Counted from the first letter of the stretch, positions 1 to 8,663 are shown. The stretch is 64,000 nucleotides of DNA from Candidatus Promineifilum breve (GCF_900066015.1 NZ_LN890655.1:3760726-3824725); one strand, 5' to 3'. Translations and numbers: made by a program. Notes: generated by a model from the letters alone, not told the origin.

Positions 1-1
1 G

Positions 2-397
2 CTGAAGGACCTGACCGGCAAGACGGTGCGCGTCGAGGTGGAAGAGATCACCCAGCCCGACGCCAACGCCCAACTCATCGCCGAGAACATCACCGGCCAG
101 TTGGAGCGCCGCATCTCCCATAGCCGGGCTATGAAGCGCGCGGTCTTGCAGGCCATGCGCTCCGGCGTCAAGGGCATTCGCATCGAGGCCAGCGGCCGGC
201 TCTCCGGCTCGGAAATGGCCCGCAACGAAAAGCTGTGGGAAGGGCGTGTGCCGCGCAATATGATTCGCGCCGACCTGGACTATGGCTTCGCCGAGGCGCT
301 GACCACCTACGGCCGTATCGGCGTGAAGGTCTGGGTCTTCAAGGGTGAAATCCTGCCGCAGCGCGTGGAAGCGACCGACGTCTACATTAGTGAATAG
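2..397 (+). CDS. rpsC: 30S ribosomal protein S3 (C-terminal part, cut by window edge)
   Basis: This is the C-terminal ~131 residues of ribosomal protein S3, which lines the mRNA entry channel of the 30S subunit. The frame is open to the left edge, so the true start and the N-terminal KH domain lie outside the window. The visible part holds the S3 C-terminal domain with the family-typical stretches GIRIEASGRLSGSEMAR and GRIGVKVWVFKGE. It is followed by rplP, as in the S10 cluster of most bacteria. Identity is certain; only the start is missing. Confidence 0.97.
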   Translation: MKDLTGKTVRVEVEEITQPDANAQLIAENITGQLERRISHSRAMKRAVLQAMRSGVKGIRIEASGRLSGSEMARNEKLWEGRVPRNMIRADLDYGFAEALTTYGRIGVKVWVFKGEILPQRVEATDVYISE

Positions 398-470
398 TGG
401 ACAGTGGACAGTGGTTAGCGGTCAGTGCGTTTTACTGACCATTGTCCACTGACCACTAACCATTGATTAA
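398..470. repeat. Heptad-repeat hairpin between rpsC and rplP
   Basis: The gap contains tandem 7-bp units of the type AGTGGAC on the left arm and complementary units (ACTGACC, ATTGTCC, ACTAACC) on the right. They meet at a short loop near 428-432 to give an imperfect hairpin with ~31-base arms. Mismatches are largely of the kind that leave G-U pairs in RNA. There is no T-tract, so it is not a standard terminator. Similar but sequence-unrelated hairpins lie at 1997, 4725 and 8568. Confidence 0.7.
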
Positions 471-485
471 GCGGAGAAAGTCATC

Positions 486-902
486 ATGTTAATGCCCAAA
501 CGGGTAAAGTATCGCAAGCAGTTCCGGGGCCGCATGCAAGGCATGGCCAAGGGCGGTACGACGCTGCTAAACGGCGAATTCGGCTTGCAGGCGCTGGAGG
601 CCGGCTGGGTCACCAGCCGCCAGATCGAGGCCATCCGCCGCTCGATCGTGCGCCAGATGCGCCGCCGCGGCAAATACTGGGTTCGCATCTTCCCCGACAA
701 GCCCGTTACCGCCAAGCCGGCGGAAACCCGCATGGGTAAGGGCAAGGGTTCGGTCGACCATTGGGTGGCCGTCGTGAAGCCCGGCCGGGTGATCTTCGAG
801 GTCTCCGGCGTGCCCGACGATATTGCCCTGGCGGCCCTGCGCTCGGCCGGCTACAAGCTGCCGATTCGGACGCAGGTTATCACGCGCGAGGAGGCCCTGT
901 AA
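486..902 (+). CDS. rplP: 50S ribosomal protein L16
   Basis: L16 organises the 23S rRNA near the A-site tRNA elbow. The 138-residue product has the family length and signatures, beginning [17 protein letters not shown] and including [17 protein letters not shown] and the [17 protein letters not shown] loop. A GGAG sequence stands about 9 bases before the ATG at 486; an in-frame ATG two codons later (492) is an equally possible start. The stop overlaps the rpmC start (TAATG), suggesting translational coupling. Confidence 0.97.
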   Translation: MLMPKRVKYRKQFRGRMQGMAKGGTTLLNGEFGLQALEAGWVTSRQIEAIRRSIVRQMRRRGKYWVRIFPDKPVTAKPAETRMGKGKGSVDHWVAVVKPGRVIFEVSGVPDDIALAALRSAGYKLPIRTQVITREEAL

Positions 903-1318
903 TGGCGAATATCGTCGAACTCAATCAGATGAGCAACGATAAGCTCGAAAAGAAGCTGGAAGAGGCGCGCGAAGAGTTGTTCAACCTGCGCTTCCAGGTG
1001 GCCTCGGCCCGGCTGGAAAACACGTCCCGCTTGCGCGTGGTACGCCGCGAGGTGGCCCAGGTGGAGACGGTTCTCCACCAGCGCGTGCTGGCGACGGAAG
1101 CCGCGGCGGCCGAGCCGGAGATCGCCACCCGTCTGAAGGGTAAGGAATGGCAGTCCAACGCCCGGTACGTCTACGAGGACAGCGCCTGGCAAGTGGAATT
1201 CAATGAGAAAGGCGGCAAGAAGCTGGCGACGGCCTGGGTGAACCTGAACAAGGTGCAGCCCAAGGGCCGGGGTGCCAAGGCGCCGCAGATGGTCGTCCGC
1301 CACGAGTTGGCGCGTTAA
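902..1318 (+). CDS. rpmC: 50S ribosomal protein L29 with a long C-terminal extension
   Basis: L29 sits at the polypeptide exit tunnel and is part of the docking site for trigger factor and SRP. Residues 1 to about 68 form the usual two-helix L29 fold, with the family motif EELFNLRFQVASARLENTSR. The protein then continues for about 70 more residues, including WQVEFNEKGGKKLATAWVN, so it is twice the normal ~65-70 residue length. The extension is read in the same frame without interruption and runs to 35 bases before rpsQ. The start at 902 overlaps the rplP stop and gives the conserved MANI-like N-terminus. The role of the extension is unknown. Confidence 0.93.
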   Translation: MANIVELNQMSNDKLEKKLEEAREELFNLRFQVASARLENTSRLRVVRREVAQVETVLHQRVLATEAAAAEPEIATRLKGKEWQSNARYVYEDSAWQVEFNEKGGKKLATAWVNLNKVQPKGRGAKAPQMVVRHELAR

Positions 1319-1354
1319 GACGCGACGGCGCGTCGGGACACATAAGGTAACAAG

Positions 1355-1606
1355 ATGAGAGAACAGCGTAAACGACTCGTGGGCGTCGTCACCAGTGACA
1401 AAATGGACAAGACCATCGTCGTCGCCGTGGCTACCACCAAGCGCCATCCTATCTACGGCAAGATCGTCAGCCGGGTGAAGAAATATAAGGCCCACGACGA
1501 GAACAACGAAAGCCGGACGGGCGATCGGGTATTGATCATCGAATCCAGCCCCTATAGCCGGGAGAAGCGGTTCGCGCTCGTCTCCGTGCTGGAACGGGCC
1601 GACTAA
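1355..1606 (+). CDS. rpsQ: 30S ribosomal protein S17
   Basis: S17 is a primary 16S rRNA-binding protein with an OB fold. The 83-residue product has the standard length and motifs: [19 protein letters not shown] near the start and [19 protein letters not shown] in the middle. It lies between rpmC and rplN in the normal spc order, with an AAGGTAAC-like ribosome-binding region before the ATG. Confidence 0.97.
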   Translation: MREQRKRLVGVVTSDKMDKTIVVAVATTKRHPIYGKIVSRVKKYKAHDENNESRTGDRVLIIESSPYSREKRFALVSVLERAD

Positions 1607-1624
1607 TCGTAGCGAGGCATCCCA

Positions 1625-1996
1625 ATGATTCAGAAGGAAAGTCGTCTCAACGTAGCCGATAATTCGGGAGCCCGCGAACTCCTGGTGATCCAGGTCATGG
1701 GCGGCTCGCGCCGCCGCTATGGGACCGTGGGTGACGTCGTGACCGCGACAGTGAAGAAGGCCACGCCGAACGCCACCGTGAAGAAAAGCTCGGTGGTCAA
1801 GGCCGTCATCGTGCGCACGACCAAAGAGTACAAGCGCGAAGATGGCAGCTACATTCGCTTCGACGATAACGCCGCCGTCATCCTCGACGCGGAAGGCAAG
1901 AATCCGGTCGGCACGCGCATCTTTGGGCCGGTGGCCCGCGAACTGCGCGACAAGGGTTTCGGGCGCATCCTGTCACTGGCCCCGGAGTCGCTGTAG
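1625..1996 (+). CDS. rplN: 50S ribosomal protein L14
   Basis: L14 contacts 23S rRNA and forms part of an intersubunit bridge. The 123-residue product is full length and carries the family sequences [18 protein letters not shown] and the conserved [22 protein letters not shown] end. The start follows a GCGAGG-like Shine-Dalgarno sequence. Nothing unusual was seen. Confidence 0.97.
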   Translation: MIQKESRLNVADNSGARELLVIQVMGGSRRRYGTVGDVVTATVKKATPNATVKKSSVVKAVIVRTTKEYKREDGSYIRFDDNAAVILDAEGKNPVGTRIFGPVARELRDKGFGRILSLAPESL

Positions 1997-2083
1997 TAGG
2001 GACTAGGTTATAGGTTCTAGGTTCTAGGGAAAGAGCGATCTTCCCTAGCCCCTAATCCCTAACCCCTAGCACCTAATTAAGGT
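1997..2083. repeat. Heptad-repeat hairpin between rplN and rplX
   Basis: The left arm is made of 7-bp units (GGACTAG, GTTATAG, GTTCTAG, GTTCTAG) and the right arm of near-complementary units (TCCCTAG, CCCCTAA, TCCCTAA, CCCCTAG, CACCTAA). They can pair over about 34 bases around a small loop near 2032-2041. The unit differs from that at 398 but the architecture is the same. There is no T-run, so it probably folds in the mRNA rather than ending it. Confidence 0.7.
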
Positions 2084-2088
2084 ATGCC

Positions 2089-2409
2089 ATGCGAATTAAG
2101 GTAAACGATACGGTCGAAGTGATCTCCGGCAATTTCAAGGGCGTGCGCGGCACCGTGCAGCGCGTCTACCCCAAGAGGCAGATGGTCGTCGTCTCCGGAG
2201 TGAATATTATCAAGAAACACCAGAAGCCGAAGGCCACCGGCGGTCGCTCGCGGGCCCAGGGTGGCGTCATCGAATTCGAGGCGCCCATCCATGTCTCCAA
2301 GGTGATGCTGGTCGAGCCGGGCAGCGGCGAGAAATCGCGTGTCGGCGTGCGCCGCGACGCGGACAATCACGTCGTGCGCTACGCTAAGAAGTCAGGCGCG
2401 GAGTTATAA
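2089..2409 (+). CDS. rplX: 50S ribosomal protein L24
   Basis: L24 is an early assembly protein with a KOW motif. The 106-residue product begins MRIKVNDTVEVISGNFKGVR, where the KOW segment lies, and contains VVSGVNIIKKHQKP followed by GGVIEFEAPIHVSKVMLV, all typical of bacterial L24. The length is normal and it lies in the usual place after rplN. Confidence 0.96.
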   Translation: MRIKVNDTVEVISGNFKGVRGTVQRVYPKRQMVVVSGVNIIKKHQKPKATGGRSRAQGGVIEFEAPIHVSKVMLVEPGSGEKSRVGVRRDADNHVVRYAKKSGAEL

Positions 2410-2532
2410 GCAGCGATAAGGATTTAATAGTGGCGAGCCAGGCGGCCCCAGCGGCCCTGAACCGTGTCGCAATCATCGACAGGCACAGGCAGGCACCGCG
2501 GCCGACCTGCAACTCGACCCGGAGGAACAAGA

Positions 2533-3102
2533 ATGGCAACGAAATTTACGCCGCTGCCCGAGTTATATCGCGATGAGGTCGTCCCGGCCCTGATGAAGGA
2601 GTTTGAATACTCCAGTGTCATGCAGGCGCCGAAGATCACCAAAGTCGTGGTCAACGTGGGGCTGGGCGAGGCGCTCGATAACGCCAAGGCGATCGAGTTC
2701 GCGACAACCGACATAACCACCATCACCGGCCAGAAGCCGGTGCTGAACAAGGCCAAGAAATCCATCGCCGGCTTCAAGCTGCGCGAAGGGCGCGTGATTG
2801 GCCTGAAGGTGACGCTGCGCGGCGACCGGATGTGGGCCTTCCTGACCCGCCTCATCCACGTGGCCTTGCCGCGCACGCGCGACTTCCAGGGGATTTCGCC
2901 GGAAGCTTTCGACGGCCGGGGTAACTATACCCTGGGTCTGCGCGAGCAACTGATTTTCCCGGAAATCGAATACGACAAGATCGACAAGATTCGGGGCATG
3001 GAAGTGACCATCGTCACCACCGCCCCGACCGACGAAGAAGGACTACGACTGCTGACACTGATGGGAATGCCCTTCCGGCGCGAGGTCGCCGAGGCGGCCT
3101 AA
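2533..3102 (+). CDS. rplE: 50S ribosomal protein L5
   Basis: L5 binds 5S rRNA and helps place the central protuberance of the 50S subunit. The ATG at 2533 is preceded by GGAGGAAC at 2521, and the resulting 189 residues match the family length; the frame is open further upstream but without support. Family motifs include [19 protein letters not shown] and [21 protein letters not shown]. The 123-base gap after rplX holds no gene. Confidence 0.97.
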   Translation: MATKFTPLPELYRDEVVPALMKEFEYSSVMQAPKITKVVVNVGLGEALDNAKAIEFATTDITTITGQKPVLNKAKKSIAGFKLREGRVIGLKVTLRGDRMWAFLTRLIHVALPRTRDFQGISPEAFDGRGNYTLGLREQLIFPEIEYDKIDKIRGMEVTIVTTAPTDEEGLRLLTLMGMPFRREVAEAA

Positions 3103-3133
3103 GGCGCGTTGCAAGACGCTCTGGAGAATACAG

Positions 3134-3316
3134 ATGGCGAAGAAATCAATGATCGCGCGAGAGACAAAGCGGAAGTTTCGGGTTCGCGTCCGTAACCGCT
3201 GCCAGATGTGCGGCCGGCCGCGGGGCTACATCCGCCGGTTTGGCATGTGCCGTATCTGTTTCCGCGAACAAGCCCTGAAAGGCAATATTCCGGGTGTCGT
3301 TAAGTCGAGTTGGTAG
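3134..3316 (+). CDS. rpsN: 30S ribosomal protein S14, zinc-binding type
   Basis: S14 is a late-assembly protein of the 30S head. This is the short 60-residue form with a four-cysteine zinc ribbon: CQMC and CRIC pairs at about residues 23-26 and 39-42. The S14 end motif IPGVVKSSW is present. This form (also called RpsZ) needs zinc, in contrast to the longer cysteine-free form. It lies between rplE and rpsH as usual. Confidence 0.97.
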   Translation: MAKKSMIARETKRKFRVRVRNRCQMCGRPRGYIRRFGMCRICFREQALKGNIPGVVKSSW

Positions 3317-3328
3317 TAGAGGTGCGCT

Positions 3329-3736
3329 ATGTCTATGACTGATCCGATTGCCGACATGTTGACGCGGATGCGCAACGCCCTGGATCGGCAGCAACCGACG
3401 GTTGCAATTCCCCATTCTAAATTGAAGGTCTCGATCGCCGAAGTGTTGCAACACGAAGGCTACATCGAGAGCTATGAAGTGGTGACCCGCGATAAGTATC
3501 CGACGCTGGTGATTCGGCTGCGCTACGTGGGCGGCCGGCGCGAGCGGCGCTCGGTCATCAATGGCCTGCAGCGCGTCAGCTCGCCGGGCCGCCGTATCTA
3601 CGTGGGCAAGCGCGAGATCCCCTGGGTTCTCAGTGGTCTGGGCGTTTCAATCGTCACCACCTCGCGCGGCGTGATGACCGACCAGAAGGCGCGCCAGTTG
3701 GGCCTCGGCGGCGAATTGCTGTGCAAGGTCTGGTAG
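3329..3736 (+). CDS. rpsH: 30S ribosomal protein S8
   Basis: S8 binds the central domain of 16S rRNA and in many bacteria represses the spc operon. The 135-residue product starts MSMTDPIADMLTRMRNA and ends with GGELLCKVW, both hallmark sequences. The segment STSRGVMTDQKAR-like (VTTSRGVMTDQKARQLG) is the RNA-binding loop. An AGAGGTG sequence precedes the ATG. Confidence 0.97.
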   Translation: MSMTDPIADMLTRMRNALDRQQPTVAIPHSKLKVSIAEVLQHEGYIESYEVVTRDKYPTLVIRLRYVGGRRERRSVINGLQRVSSPGRRIYVGKREIPWVLSGLGVSIVTTSRGVMTDQKARQLGLGGELLCKVW

Positions 3737-3787
3737 GCAGGCACGAATTGCAGTGGCGGGCCTACGTCCGCCAGGGAGAATGATGGT

Positions 3788-4330
3788 ATGTCGCGAGTTG
3801 GTAAGGCGCCAATACAATTACCGAAAGGCGTTAGCATCGACATCGCCGGTTCCAAGGTGGCCGTGAAGGGGCCGAAGGGTGAGCTATCGCGCACCCTGCA
3901 CCCCGACATGGCGATCAACCTGGAGAATGGCGTGCTGAGCGTGTCGCGGCCGTCGGATAGCCGGCAGCATCGCTCGCTCCACGGCCTGACGCGGGCTTTG
4001 TTGAATAATATGGTCACCGGCGTCAGCGCCGGCTATAGCAAAATATTGCTGATCGAAGGCGTTGGCTATCGCGCCGAGATGGACGGCAAGCGGCTGGTGC
4101 TCTACGTGGGCTATTCCCACCCGGTCTACTTTGAGCCGGACAACGGTATCTCCTATACCGTGGAAGAGCGCGGTCGTAAGGTGACCATCACCGGCATCGA
4201 TAAGGAATACGTCGGCGAAATCGCCGCCCGCGTGCGCAAGCAGCGTCCGCCCGAGCCGTATAAGGGCAAGGGTATTCGCTACGAAAAGGAAATCGTCCGG
4301 CGCAAGGCGGGCAAGACCGGCAAGGTTTAG
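3788..4330 (+). CDS. rplF: 50S ribosomal protein L6
   Basis: L6 binds 23S rRNA next to the factor-binding centre. The 180-residue product has the usual two duplicated domains, beginning MSRVGKAPIQLPKGV and ending with the diagnostic KPPEPYKGKGIRY-type motif (RPPEPYKGKGIRYEKEIVRRK). Length and position in the spc cluster are normal. Confidence 0.97.
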   Translation: MSRVGKAPIQLPKGVSIDIAGSKVAVKGPKGELSRTLHPDMAINLENGVLSVSRPSDSRQHRSLHGLTRALLNNMVTGVSAGYSKILLIEGVGYRAEMDGKRLVLYVGYSHPVYFEPDNGISYTVEERGRKVTITGIDKEYVGEIAARVRKQRPPEPYKGKGIRYEKEIVRRKAGKTGKV

Positions 4331-4361
4331 GCCGGACACGGGCCAATAGGATAAGAACATC

Positions 4362-4724
4362 ATGGCAAAGAATGTGACTGATCCGCGGAAACGGCGCCAA
4401 CGCCGCATCCGCCTGAAGATCACCGGCACGCCCGAGCGTCCGCGTCTCAACGTCTACCGCAGCCTGGAGCACATCTACGCCCAGGTCATCGATGACGTGG
4501 CCGGGCGCACGCTGGCCTCGGCCTCGACCATCGACAAGGGCGTGGTTGAGCAGATCGCCGGCAAGAAGAAGCGCGAACAGGCGGCCATTGTGGGCAAGAT
4601 CGTTGCCCAGCGGGCGCTGGATGCGGGCGTCAAGGAAGTCGTCTTCGATCGTGGCGGCTATCTCTACCACGGCCGCATCAAGGCCCTGGCCGATGGCGCG
4701 CGCGAGGGCGGGCTGAAGCTGTAA
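4362..4724 (+). CDS. rplR: 50S ribosomal protein L18
   Basis: L18 binds 5S rRNA and helps attach it to the large subunit. The 120-residue product includes [20 protein letters not shown] and ends with [20 protein letters not shown], the family end motif. It follows rplF and is separated from rpsE by a repeat-type hairpin. Confidence 0.97.
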   Translation: MAKNVTDPRKRRQRRIRLKITGTPERPRLNVYRSLEHIYAQVIDDVAGRTLASASTIDKGVVEQIAGKKKREQAAIVGKIVAQRALDAGVKEVVFDRGGYLYHGRIKALADGAREGGLKL

Positions 4725-4798
4725 TTACGAATTACGAATTACGAATTAGGAATGAAGCCCATTCTTAATTCCTACTTCTTAATTCCTAATTCCTAATT
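4725..4798. repeat. Heptad-repeat hairpin between rplR and rpsE
   Basis: Three exact copies of ATTACGA and one of ATTAGGA stand on the left, with a series of ATTCCTA/ATTCTTA units on the right. The two sides can pair into an imperfect hairpin around 4752-4762. It is AT-rich, unlike the genes on either side. The 7-base period matches the hairpins at 398 and 1997 although the sequence differs. Confidence 0.75.
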
Positions 4799-4808
4799 GG
4801 AGATTGAT

Positions 4809-5342
4809 ATGGGACAGCGAAGAAGAGAGCAGAACTTTCGCGAGCAGAAAGACGATTTCGACGAGCGCATCATCGACATCGCCCGCGTGGCCAAGGTCGT
4901 GCAGGGCGGCCGTCGCTTTGCCTTCCGCGTCACGGTCGTTGTCGGCGATAATCGCGGCAAGGTAGGCGTCGGCATCGGCAAGGCGCGTACCGTGCCCGAT
5001 GCCATTCGCAAGGCGCTGGAAACGGCGCGCAAGAATATGGTCAATGTGCCCATGTATGGCACGACGCTGCCGCATGAGATCATCGGCCGGCATGGCGCGG
5101 CCAAGGTGCTGCTGAAGCCGGCCTCGCCCGGTACAGGCGTCATCGCCGGCGGTGGCGTGCGCGCGGTCATCGAGGCCGCCGGCTACCGCGACATCCTGAC
5201 CAAATCGCTGGGCAGCTCCAACGTGCTCAACGTGATGATGGCGACGATGAACGGTCTGGAGCGGCTCATGGACATCCGCCAGGTGGCGTCTGACCGGGGC
5301 AAGGACATCAAGGAAGTCTCGCCGTTTTGGGGGCGTAACTGA
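4809..5342 (+). CDS. rpsE: 30S ribosomal protein S5
   Basis: S5 is involved in decoding accuracy and mRNA unwinding at the 30S entry site. The ATG at 4809, preceded by GGAG at 4799-4802, gives 177 residues; a TTG four codons upstream is less likely. The double-stranded RNA-binding domain ([18 protein letters not shown]) and the family motif [18 protein letters not shown] are both clear. The stop overlaps the rpmD start. Confidence 0.97.
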   Translation: MGQRRREQNFREQKDDFDERIIDIARVAKVVQGGRRFAFRVTVVVGDNRGKVGVGIGKARTVPDAIRKALETARKNMVNVPMYGTTLPHEIIGRHGAAKVLLKPASPGTGVIAGGGVRAVIEAAGYRDILTKSLGSSNVLNVMMATMNGLERLMDIRQVASDRGKDIKEVSPFWGRN

Positions 5343-5560
5343 TGGCTACCTTACGCATTACCTATAGCAAGAGCGCTATCGGCTACACCGTGCGCCAGAA
5401 GGCCACGGTGAAGGCGTTAGGCTTCAAGCATCTGTACGAGACGATTGAACACGACGATTCGCCGGCCATCCGGGGGATGATCAACCGCATCAGCCACCTG
5501 TTGACGGTCGAAGAAGTGGCGACCGAGAAACCGCGGTCGGCTAAGAAGAAGGGCGAGTGA
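5342..5560 (+). CDS. rpmD: 50S ribosomal protein L30
   Basis: L30 is a small 23S rRNA-binding protein. The 72-residue product has the L30 ferredoxin-like fold signatures: [20 protein letters not shown], then [20 protein letters not shown] and a basic tail. It overlaps the end of rpsE by one base and rplO follows after one base, so the three are probably translated together. Confidence 0.95.
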   Translation: MATLRITYSKSAIGYTVRQKATVKALGFKHLYETIEHDDSPAIRGMINRISHLLTVEEVATEKPRSAKKKGE

Positions 5561-5561
5561 G

Positions 5562-6044
5562 ATGAAACTCAACGATCTAGGACCTAACGAAGGCTCCAAG
5601 AAATCACGCAAGCGCGTTGGCCGCGGCATTTCCGCCGGCCAGGGCAAGACCGCCGGCCGGGGTACCAAGGGCCAGGGCGCGCGCAGCGGTGGCGGCAAGG
5701 GCGCTTACTTTGAAGGCGGCCAGTTGCCGCTGGCCCGCCGTCTGCCGTTCAAGCGCGGCTTCACCAATATCCGCCGCGTGGAATACAAGGTCGTCAACCT
5801 GGAACGCCTGGCCGAGTATGACTTCGGCGGCGAGACGGTGACGCCCGAACTGATGGCGGCCCTCGGCCTGATCAAGAAAACGTCCGACCGGGTCGTCATT
5901 CTGGGCAACGGCGAAGTGAGCGGGGCCATCAACGTCCAGGCCCATCGCTTCTCGGCCACGGCCAAGGACAAGATCGAGGCCGCCGGCGGCAAGGCCGAGG
6001 TCATCGCCTACACAGTTGAACCGGCCGAGGCGCCGGCCGCCTAA
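5562..6044 (+). CDS. rplO: 50S ribosomal protein L15
   Basis: L15 is a late-assembly protein with a long basic N-terminal tail. The 160-residue product begins [20 protein letters not shown] and has the glycine- and arginine-rich segment [17 protein letters not shown], typical of L15. The C-terminal globular domain ends [10 protein letters not shown]. It precedes secY, as in most spc operons. Confidence 0.97.
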   Translation: MKLNDLGPNEGSKKSRKRVGRGISAGQGKTAGRGTKGQGARSGGGKGAYFEGGQLPLARRLPFKRGFTNIRRVEYKVVNLERLAEYDFGGETVTPELMAALGLIKKTSDRVVILGNGEVSGAINVQAHRFSATAKDKIEAAGGKAEVIAYTVEPAEAPAA

Positions 6045-6077
6045 GAGCGCGGCCCTCGAGCGTGCGGGAGAAACGAC

Positions 6078-7451
6078 ATGATTGAATCAGTGCGCGCAGC
6101 CTTTACCTTGCCCGACTTGCGGCGGCGCATCCTCTATACCATCGGGATGCTCATCATCTACCGCTTGCTGGCTAATATCCCCGTGCCGGGCGTCGATTTG
6201 CAGGCGTGGCTGCTGTTCACGTCGCAACGCACCGGCAACTCGGTTGTCGATTTCCTCGACCTGTTGTCGGGCGGCGCGGTTAGTAACTTCTCGGTGATGG
6301 CGATGGGCGTCTACCCCTACATCACCGCGTCGATTATCATCCAGTTGCTCACACCGATCATCCCGCAGTTCGAAGAGCTGCAATCGGAAGGTGAATCGGG
6401 CCGCAACAAGCTGAACCGTTATACCTACTACCTGACCGTGCCTCTGGCCTTCTTGCAGGCCATCGGCCAGATTCGTCTGGTCGGCATCAGTCTGGCCGGC
6501 GGCGTCGAGTCGATAATGCCCAACTTCGGTTTTGGCGCGGCGCAATTGCTGCCCACGCTGACGACGTTGATCGCCATGGTCGGCGGCACGATGTTCGCCA
6601 TCTGGATCGGCGAGCGCATCACCGAAGAGGGCGTCGGTCAGGGTATCTCGCTGATCATCTTCGGCGGTATCGTCTCCGGCATCATCCCCAGCCTGGCGCA
6701 AATGTTCACGCTGGAAGACGCCACGGCGCGCATCTTCTCCATCGCCACCTTCCTGATCTACCTCGTGGTCACGGTGCTGGTCATCGTCATCATCCAGGAG
6801 GGTCAGCGCAGAATTGCGGTGCAATATGGTCGTCGCGTGAGAGGACGTAAGATTTATCAGGGTCAGAGCACCTATATACCGTTAAAAGTGAACACGGCGG
6901 GCATGATCCCGATCATCTTCGCCCAGTCGATCCTGACCTTCTTCCCGCTCATCGCCGGTCTGTTCATCTCCGGCAGCGGTGGGTTCGTCGATCGGGTGGC
7001 GACGGCGGTCAGCCAGTTCGGCACAACGCAGGACGTGACCACGGCCCCGTTCGCGTTCGGCGCCTACTGGATTCTCTATTTCCTGTTGGTCGTCGGCTTC
7101 ACGTTCTTTTACACCGACGTTATGATTCGGCAGCAAAACCTGCCGGAAACGTTACAGCGCCAGGGTGGTTTCATCCCCGGCATTCGCCCCGGCAAGCGGA
7201 CGGAGAACTATCTCATGTCCGTCGTCCGGCGCATCACGTTGGTCGGGGCGCTCTTCCTGGGTCTCATCGCCGTGCTGCCGGGCATTATGGCCCTGGTGGC
7301 TGTGGTGTTGCGCATCCCCGGCCTGGAGCGGAGCGTGCTGGTCATCAGCGGCTCCGGCCTGATCATCGTCGTGGGCGTGGTCATCGACACCATGCGTCAG
7401 CTTGAGGCCCAATTGTTGATGCGTCATTACGAAGGGTTTATCAAGTCATGA
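6078..7451 (+). CDS. secY: Protein translocase subunit SecY
   Basis: SecY is the channel subunit of the SecYEG translocon in the cytoplasmic membrane. The 457-residue product shows about ten hydrophobic segments. It carries the family motifs FVFLLSGGA-like (FLDLLSGGAVSNFSVMAMG), ASIIIQLL with the following LQSEGESGRNKLNRYT, and the cytoplasmic loop ahead of TM7 (QYGRRVRGRKIYQGQSTYIP). The last codons overlap the adk start by four bases, implying coupled translation. Confidence 0.98.
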   Translation: MIESVRAAFTLPDLRRRILYTIGMLIIYRLLANIPVPGVDLQAWLLFTSQRTGNSVVDFLDLLSGGAVSNFSVMAMGVYPYITASIIIQLLTPIIPQFEELQSEGESGRNKLNRYTYYLTVPLAFLQAIGQIRLVGISLAGGVESIMPNFGFGAAQLLPTLTTLIAMVGGTMFAIWIGERITEEGVGQGISLIIFGGIVSGIIPSLAQMFTLEDATARIFSIATFLIYLVVTVLVIVIIQEGQRRIAVQYGRRVRGRKIYQGQSTYIPLKVNTAGMIPIIFAQSILTFFPLIAGLFISGSGGFVDRVATAVSQFGTTQDVTTAPFAFGAYWILYFLLVVGFTFFYTDVMIRQQNLPETLQRQGGFIPGIRPGKRTENYLMSVVRRITLVGALFLGLIAVLPGIMALVAVVLRIPGLERSVLVISGSGLIIVVGVVIDTMRQLEAQLLMRHYEGFIKS

Positions 7452-8017
7452 AGTTCGTCATCCTGATTGGCCCACCGGGCGCCGGCAAAGGCACCCAGGC
7501 CAAGATGCTGGAGCAATCGCTCGGCCTGCCGCAGGTTTCGACAGGCGACTTGTTTCGTTACAATCTGAAGAATGAGACGCCGTTGGGCAAGCTGGCCCGC
7601 ACCTTCATGGATAAGGGCGAGCTTGTGCCCGATGAGGTCACGGTGGCGATGGTGAAAGATCGGTTGGCGCAGGCCGACGCGGCCGACGGGGCAATCCTCG
7701 ACGGTTTCCCGCGCACGCAGGCCCAGGCCGACGCGCTGGACCAATTGCTGAGCCAATTGGGCGGCCGCATCACTGTCGTGCCCAATATCATCGTGGACGG
7801 CGAAGAGCTGATCCAGCGGTTGCTGAAGCGCGCCCAGATCGAAGGGCGCGCCGATGACAACGAAGACGCCATCCGCACGCGGATGCGCGTCTACCAAGAA
7901 CAGACGAAGCCGCTGCTGGACTATTATCAACAGCACGGGCTGGTGGTCGATGTGAACGGCCAACAGAGTATCGAGGACGTTCAGCAAGACCTGCAACGGG
8001 TAATCGGGCAGGCTTGA
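7448..8017 (+). CDS. adk: Adenylate kinase (short type)
   Basis: Adenylate kinase interconverts ATP, AMP and ADP in the cytoplasm. The 189-residue product has the P-loop GPPGAGKGTQAKML at residues 7-20, the AMP-binding STGDLFR segment and DGFPRTQAQ. The region corresponding to the LID is short, without the zinc-finger insertion, so this is the short-LID type. It overlaps secY by four bases. Confidence 0.97.
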   Translation: MKFVILIGPPGAGKGTQAKMLEQSLGLPQVSTGDLFRYNLKNETPLGKLARTFMDKGELVPDEVTVAMVKDRLAQADAADGAILDGFPRTQAQADALDQLLSQLGGRITVVPNIIVDGEELIQRLLKRAQIEGRADDNEDAIRTRMRVYQEQTKPLLDYYQQHGLVVDVNGQQSIEDVQQDLQRVIGQA

Positions 8018-8059
8018 TTGGCTCAGGCAGCGTACTGCCTGAATGTGGAGAGTGGAATT

Positions 8060-8173
8060 ATGAAGGTAACATCATCTGTCAAGCGGCGTTGTCCGAAATG
8101 CAAGATCATCAAGCGTAACGGCCTGGTGCGGGTGATCTGCACCGATCCGAATCATAAGCAGCGTCAGGGCTAA
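8060..8173 (+). CDS. rpmJ: 50S ribosomal protein L36
   Basis: This 37-codon gene encodes [19 protein letters not shown] and the rest of a standard L36. The zinc ligands are Cys11, Cys14, Cys27 and His32, so this is the zinc-binding form. The ATG follows GTGGAGAGTGG. In many bacteria infA would stand between adk and rpmJ; here the 42-base gap leaves no room for it. Confidence 0.95.
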   Translation: MKVTSSVKRRCPKCKIIKRNGLVRVICTDPNHKQRQG

Positions 8174-8185
8174 GGGAGAGATCGT

Positions 8186-8569
8186 ATGGCTCGTATAGCA
8201 GGCGTGGACATTCCACGCAACAAGCGCGTTGAAATCAGTCTGACGTACATCTTCGGCATCGGCCGCACGTCCAGCCATCAGATTCTGGCCGAGGCGGAGG
8301 TGAACCCCGATACCCGCGTCCGCGATCTGTCGGAGACGGAAGTGACGCGCTTGCGGCAGATAGTCGAGAAAGAATACACCGTGGAAGGCGATCTGCGCCG
8401 CGAGGTAGCGATGAACATCAAGCGCCTGGGCGAGATCGGCAGCTATCGCGGCCTGCGCCACCGCCGGCATTTGCCGGCGCGCGGCCAACGCACCCGCACC
8501 AATTCGCGCACGCGCAAAGGCCCCAAGAAGACGGTGGCCGGGCGCGGTCGGCGCAAGGGCGGCAAGTAA
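8186..8569 (+). CDS. rpsM: 30S ribosomal protein S13
   Basis: S13 lies in the 30S head and contacts the P-site tRNA and L5. The 127-residue product begins [20 protein letters not shown] and contains the family motif [19 protein letters not shown], ending in a very basic tail. A GGGAGA ribosome-binding site precedes the ATG. It starts the alpha-operon-type order S13-S11-S4-RpoA-L17. Confidence 0.97.
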   Translation: MARIAGVDIPRNKRVEISLTYIFGIGRTSSHQILAEAEVNPDTRVRDLSETEVTRLRQIVEKEYTVEGDLRREVAMNIKRLGEIGSYRGLRHRRHLPARGQRTRTNSRTRKGPKKTVAGRGRRKGGK

Positions 8570-8652
8570 CAAGTAGCGACGAGTTACGAGTGGCGAATGA
8601 CGCGAGAAGAGCCATGTGCTCGGCCATGTCATTCGCCATTTGTTGCGCACAC
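8568..8652. repeat. Imperfect hairpin between rpsM and rpsK
   Basis: The left arm (ending GAGTGGCGAATGAC, about 8588-8601) is complementary to the right arm (starting GTCATTCGCCATTTG, about 8628-8642). The left side also shows shifted short units such as AGTAGCGA, GAGTTACGA and AGTGGCGA. The loop contains a second small palindrome (GCCATGTGCTCGGC). It resembles the other repeat hairpins of this cluster in position and size. Confidence 0.6.
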
Positions 8653-8663
8653 TGAGAGGAAAG

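Noticed and set aside
761-1318. Longer start for the L29 gene at 761
   Set aside because: The extra N-terminal part would overlap most of the end of rplP. The ATG at 902 gives the conserved L29 start and overlaps the rplP stop.
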